Positions 63,381 to 64,000 of a stretch of 64,000 nucleotides of DNA are shown here, piece after piece (the first letter of the stretch is position 1; each line of letters starts with the position of its first letter). The DNA is taken from positions 1 through 64,000 of the forward strand of contig DYIL01000007.1 in assembly GCA_020723665.1 (NCBI GenBank), read 5' to 3'. The DNA comes from Methyloversatilis universalis. Lineage in GTDB: Bacteria; Pseudomonadota; Gammaproteobacteria; Methylococcales; Methylococcaceae. The notes below the pieces were generated by a model. That model was not told the origin of the DNA, did not search any database, and saw only the letters and a list, made by a program, of their open reading frames with translations. A program made the position numbers and the translations under genes.

Positions 63381-63430
63381 ATAAAAAACAAAACGCCAGA
63401 CTGTGTTTTCCTGTTAAATCAAATCTGGCG
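63381..63430 (-). terminator. Rho-independent terminator after the EpsD-like gene
   Basis: On the minus strand CGCCAGA and TCTGGCG (63424-63430 and 63394-63400) form a 7-bp stem with a 23-base loop, followed by a T-rich run (the A-run at 63381-63393 on the plus strand). It lies between the EpsD-like stop and the small exported protein, so it could attenuate rather than end the operon. Confidence 0.55.
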
Positions 63431-63463
63431 ACCGAGTGTAATGCATTGCGGTCAAAAAAAAGC

Positions 63464-64000
63464 CTATCGGTTACTGGAGCCAGGCACATCGTTCGCGACG
63501 AATTCAGCGCGAGGGCGCGTCTGGAGCAGAGTATCGACGGTATTTTCCATATCATCGAAATATTCGACGATCGCAGTATTCCGAAGCCGGCTCAGCTCGC
63601 TGTTTATCAGAGCAATTCGGCGTTGGTTTATCAGGAATGCCTCGATTCGGGGAGCCGCTTTATTTGGGTCTAAGGGTGTTTCTTTGGTGTTCAATAATTG
63701 CAGCACCAGAAAATCTTTGCCCGACTTGAACGACACAATGTCGCCTTTCTTTAAGCTATCGAATTCGTCCAGTCGTTCCAGGGGTAAATCCTCGGCGGCA
63801 CGGACGACTGTCTGCAACGTATGAGAAAGATTCTGCTCTTGCAGCCATTTGGATAATGCATCGAATCGAACGGGGTGTTTAAGACGCGCGTCGATAAAAT
63901 CCTGATTCTCGGGCGTTAGAGGAATGGCTATTTGGCGAAACTCGTAGATCTTGCGCTTTTCGAACAGCTGGGGATGCGATTTATAAAACGCGCTGATTTC
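63464..64000 (-). CDS. epsD: EpsD-family peptidyl-prolyl isomerase (N-terminus beyond the window)
   Basis: The visible 178 residues begin inside the protein and end at TGA/TAA near 63464-63466. FYKSHPQLFEKRKIYEFRQIAIPLTPENQDF, FDALSKWLQEQNLS, LERLDEFDSLKKGDIVSFKSGKDFLVLQLLNTKETPLD and EAFLINQRRIALINSELSRLR are the C-terminal part of a SurA/PpiC-like parvulin domain followed by a helix, as in EpsD proteins associated with exosortase-type EPS loci. It would assist folding of outer membrane or secreted EPS proteins. Its frame is open to the window edge. Confidence 0.75.
   Translation of the reverse strand, partial: EISAFYKSHPQLFEKRKIYEFRQIAIPLTPENQDFIDARLKHPVRFDALSKWLQEQNLSHTLQTVVRAAEDLPLERLDEFDSLKKGDIVSFKSGKDFLVLQLLNTKETPLDPNKAAPRIEAFLINQRRIALINSELSRLRNTAIVEYFDDMENTVDTLLQTRPRAEFVANDVPGSSNR

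Noticed and set aside
1-64000. CRISPR array or prophage
   Set aside because: No regularly spaced repeats or phage structural genes were seen; the repeats present are dispersed palindromic or TIR elements.

Overview
The window reads as a chromosomal segment of a high-GC gammaproteobacterium, most likely a methanotroph of the Methylococcales. This is an inference from the methanolan/exosortase-type EPS cluster, the N-type formate dehydrogenase and the general look of the housekeeping genes; no rRNA or taxonomic marker is present. No CRISPR array, rRNA or phage module was seen.

Layout. (1) 1-3533, minus strand: housekeeping genes rng (partial), maf, rlmH and nadA. (2) 3699-18955: a selenium region. 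A membrane-bound formate dehydrogenase operon (alpha, beta, gamma, fdhE) has an alpha subunit interrupted by an in-frame UGA with a SECIS-like hairpin. It is followed by selA, selB, the selenocysteine tRNA gene selC and, after three poorly understood genes, selD. The whole bacterial Sec pathway and one client enzyme therefore lie within about 15 kb. The part from selA to selD is bracketed by two inverted copies of a roughly 0.55-0.68 kb repeat element. The three genes before selD encode an acyl-CoA-dehydrogenase-fold protein, a signal-less PhnD-like binding protein and a Cys-less TusA-like domain fused to a diiron ferritin-like domain. They are the best candidate for an undescribed system.

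(3) 19895-22761: a secreted trypsin-like protease, then a gene-poor stretch with Fur boxes and two small unknown proteins. (4) 22762-45229: an iron region. It holds a FecI/FecR/TonB-receptor signalling module and a translationally coupled NIS-siderophore operon. The operon has the gene order of achromobactin clusters and includes a natural citrate-synthase-like/NIS-synthetase fusion. Its decarboxylase gene is interrupted by an IS256-family element with an exact 8-bp target duplication. A PepSY protein, an exported CbiX-like repeat protein, a multicopper oxidase and a decayed encapsulated-ferritin gene follow.

(5) 45454-64000: an exopolysaccharide locus, mostly on the minus strand and running off the right edge. 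From upstream to downstream it has EpsD-type PPIase, a small possibly sorted protein, the initiating sugar-phosphate transferase, EpsE/EpsF/EpsG export and chain-length proteins, polymerase, acetyltransferase, three glycosyltransferases, a phytase-like protein, flippase and pyruvyltransferase. A heparinase/alginate-lyase-like protein and an EpsL-like outer membrane barrel lie at its end.

Intergenic DNA is rich in small repeats: TIR-bearing elements, a 175-bp MITE, and a 23-nt direct repeat that brackets the siderophore region. All functional calls come from reading the sequence and recalling families; no database search was run.
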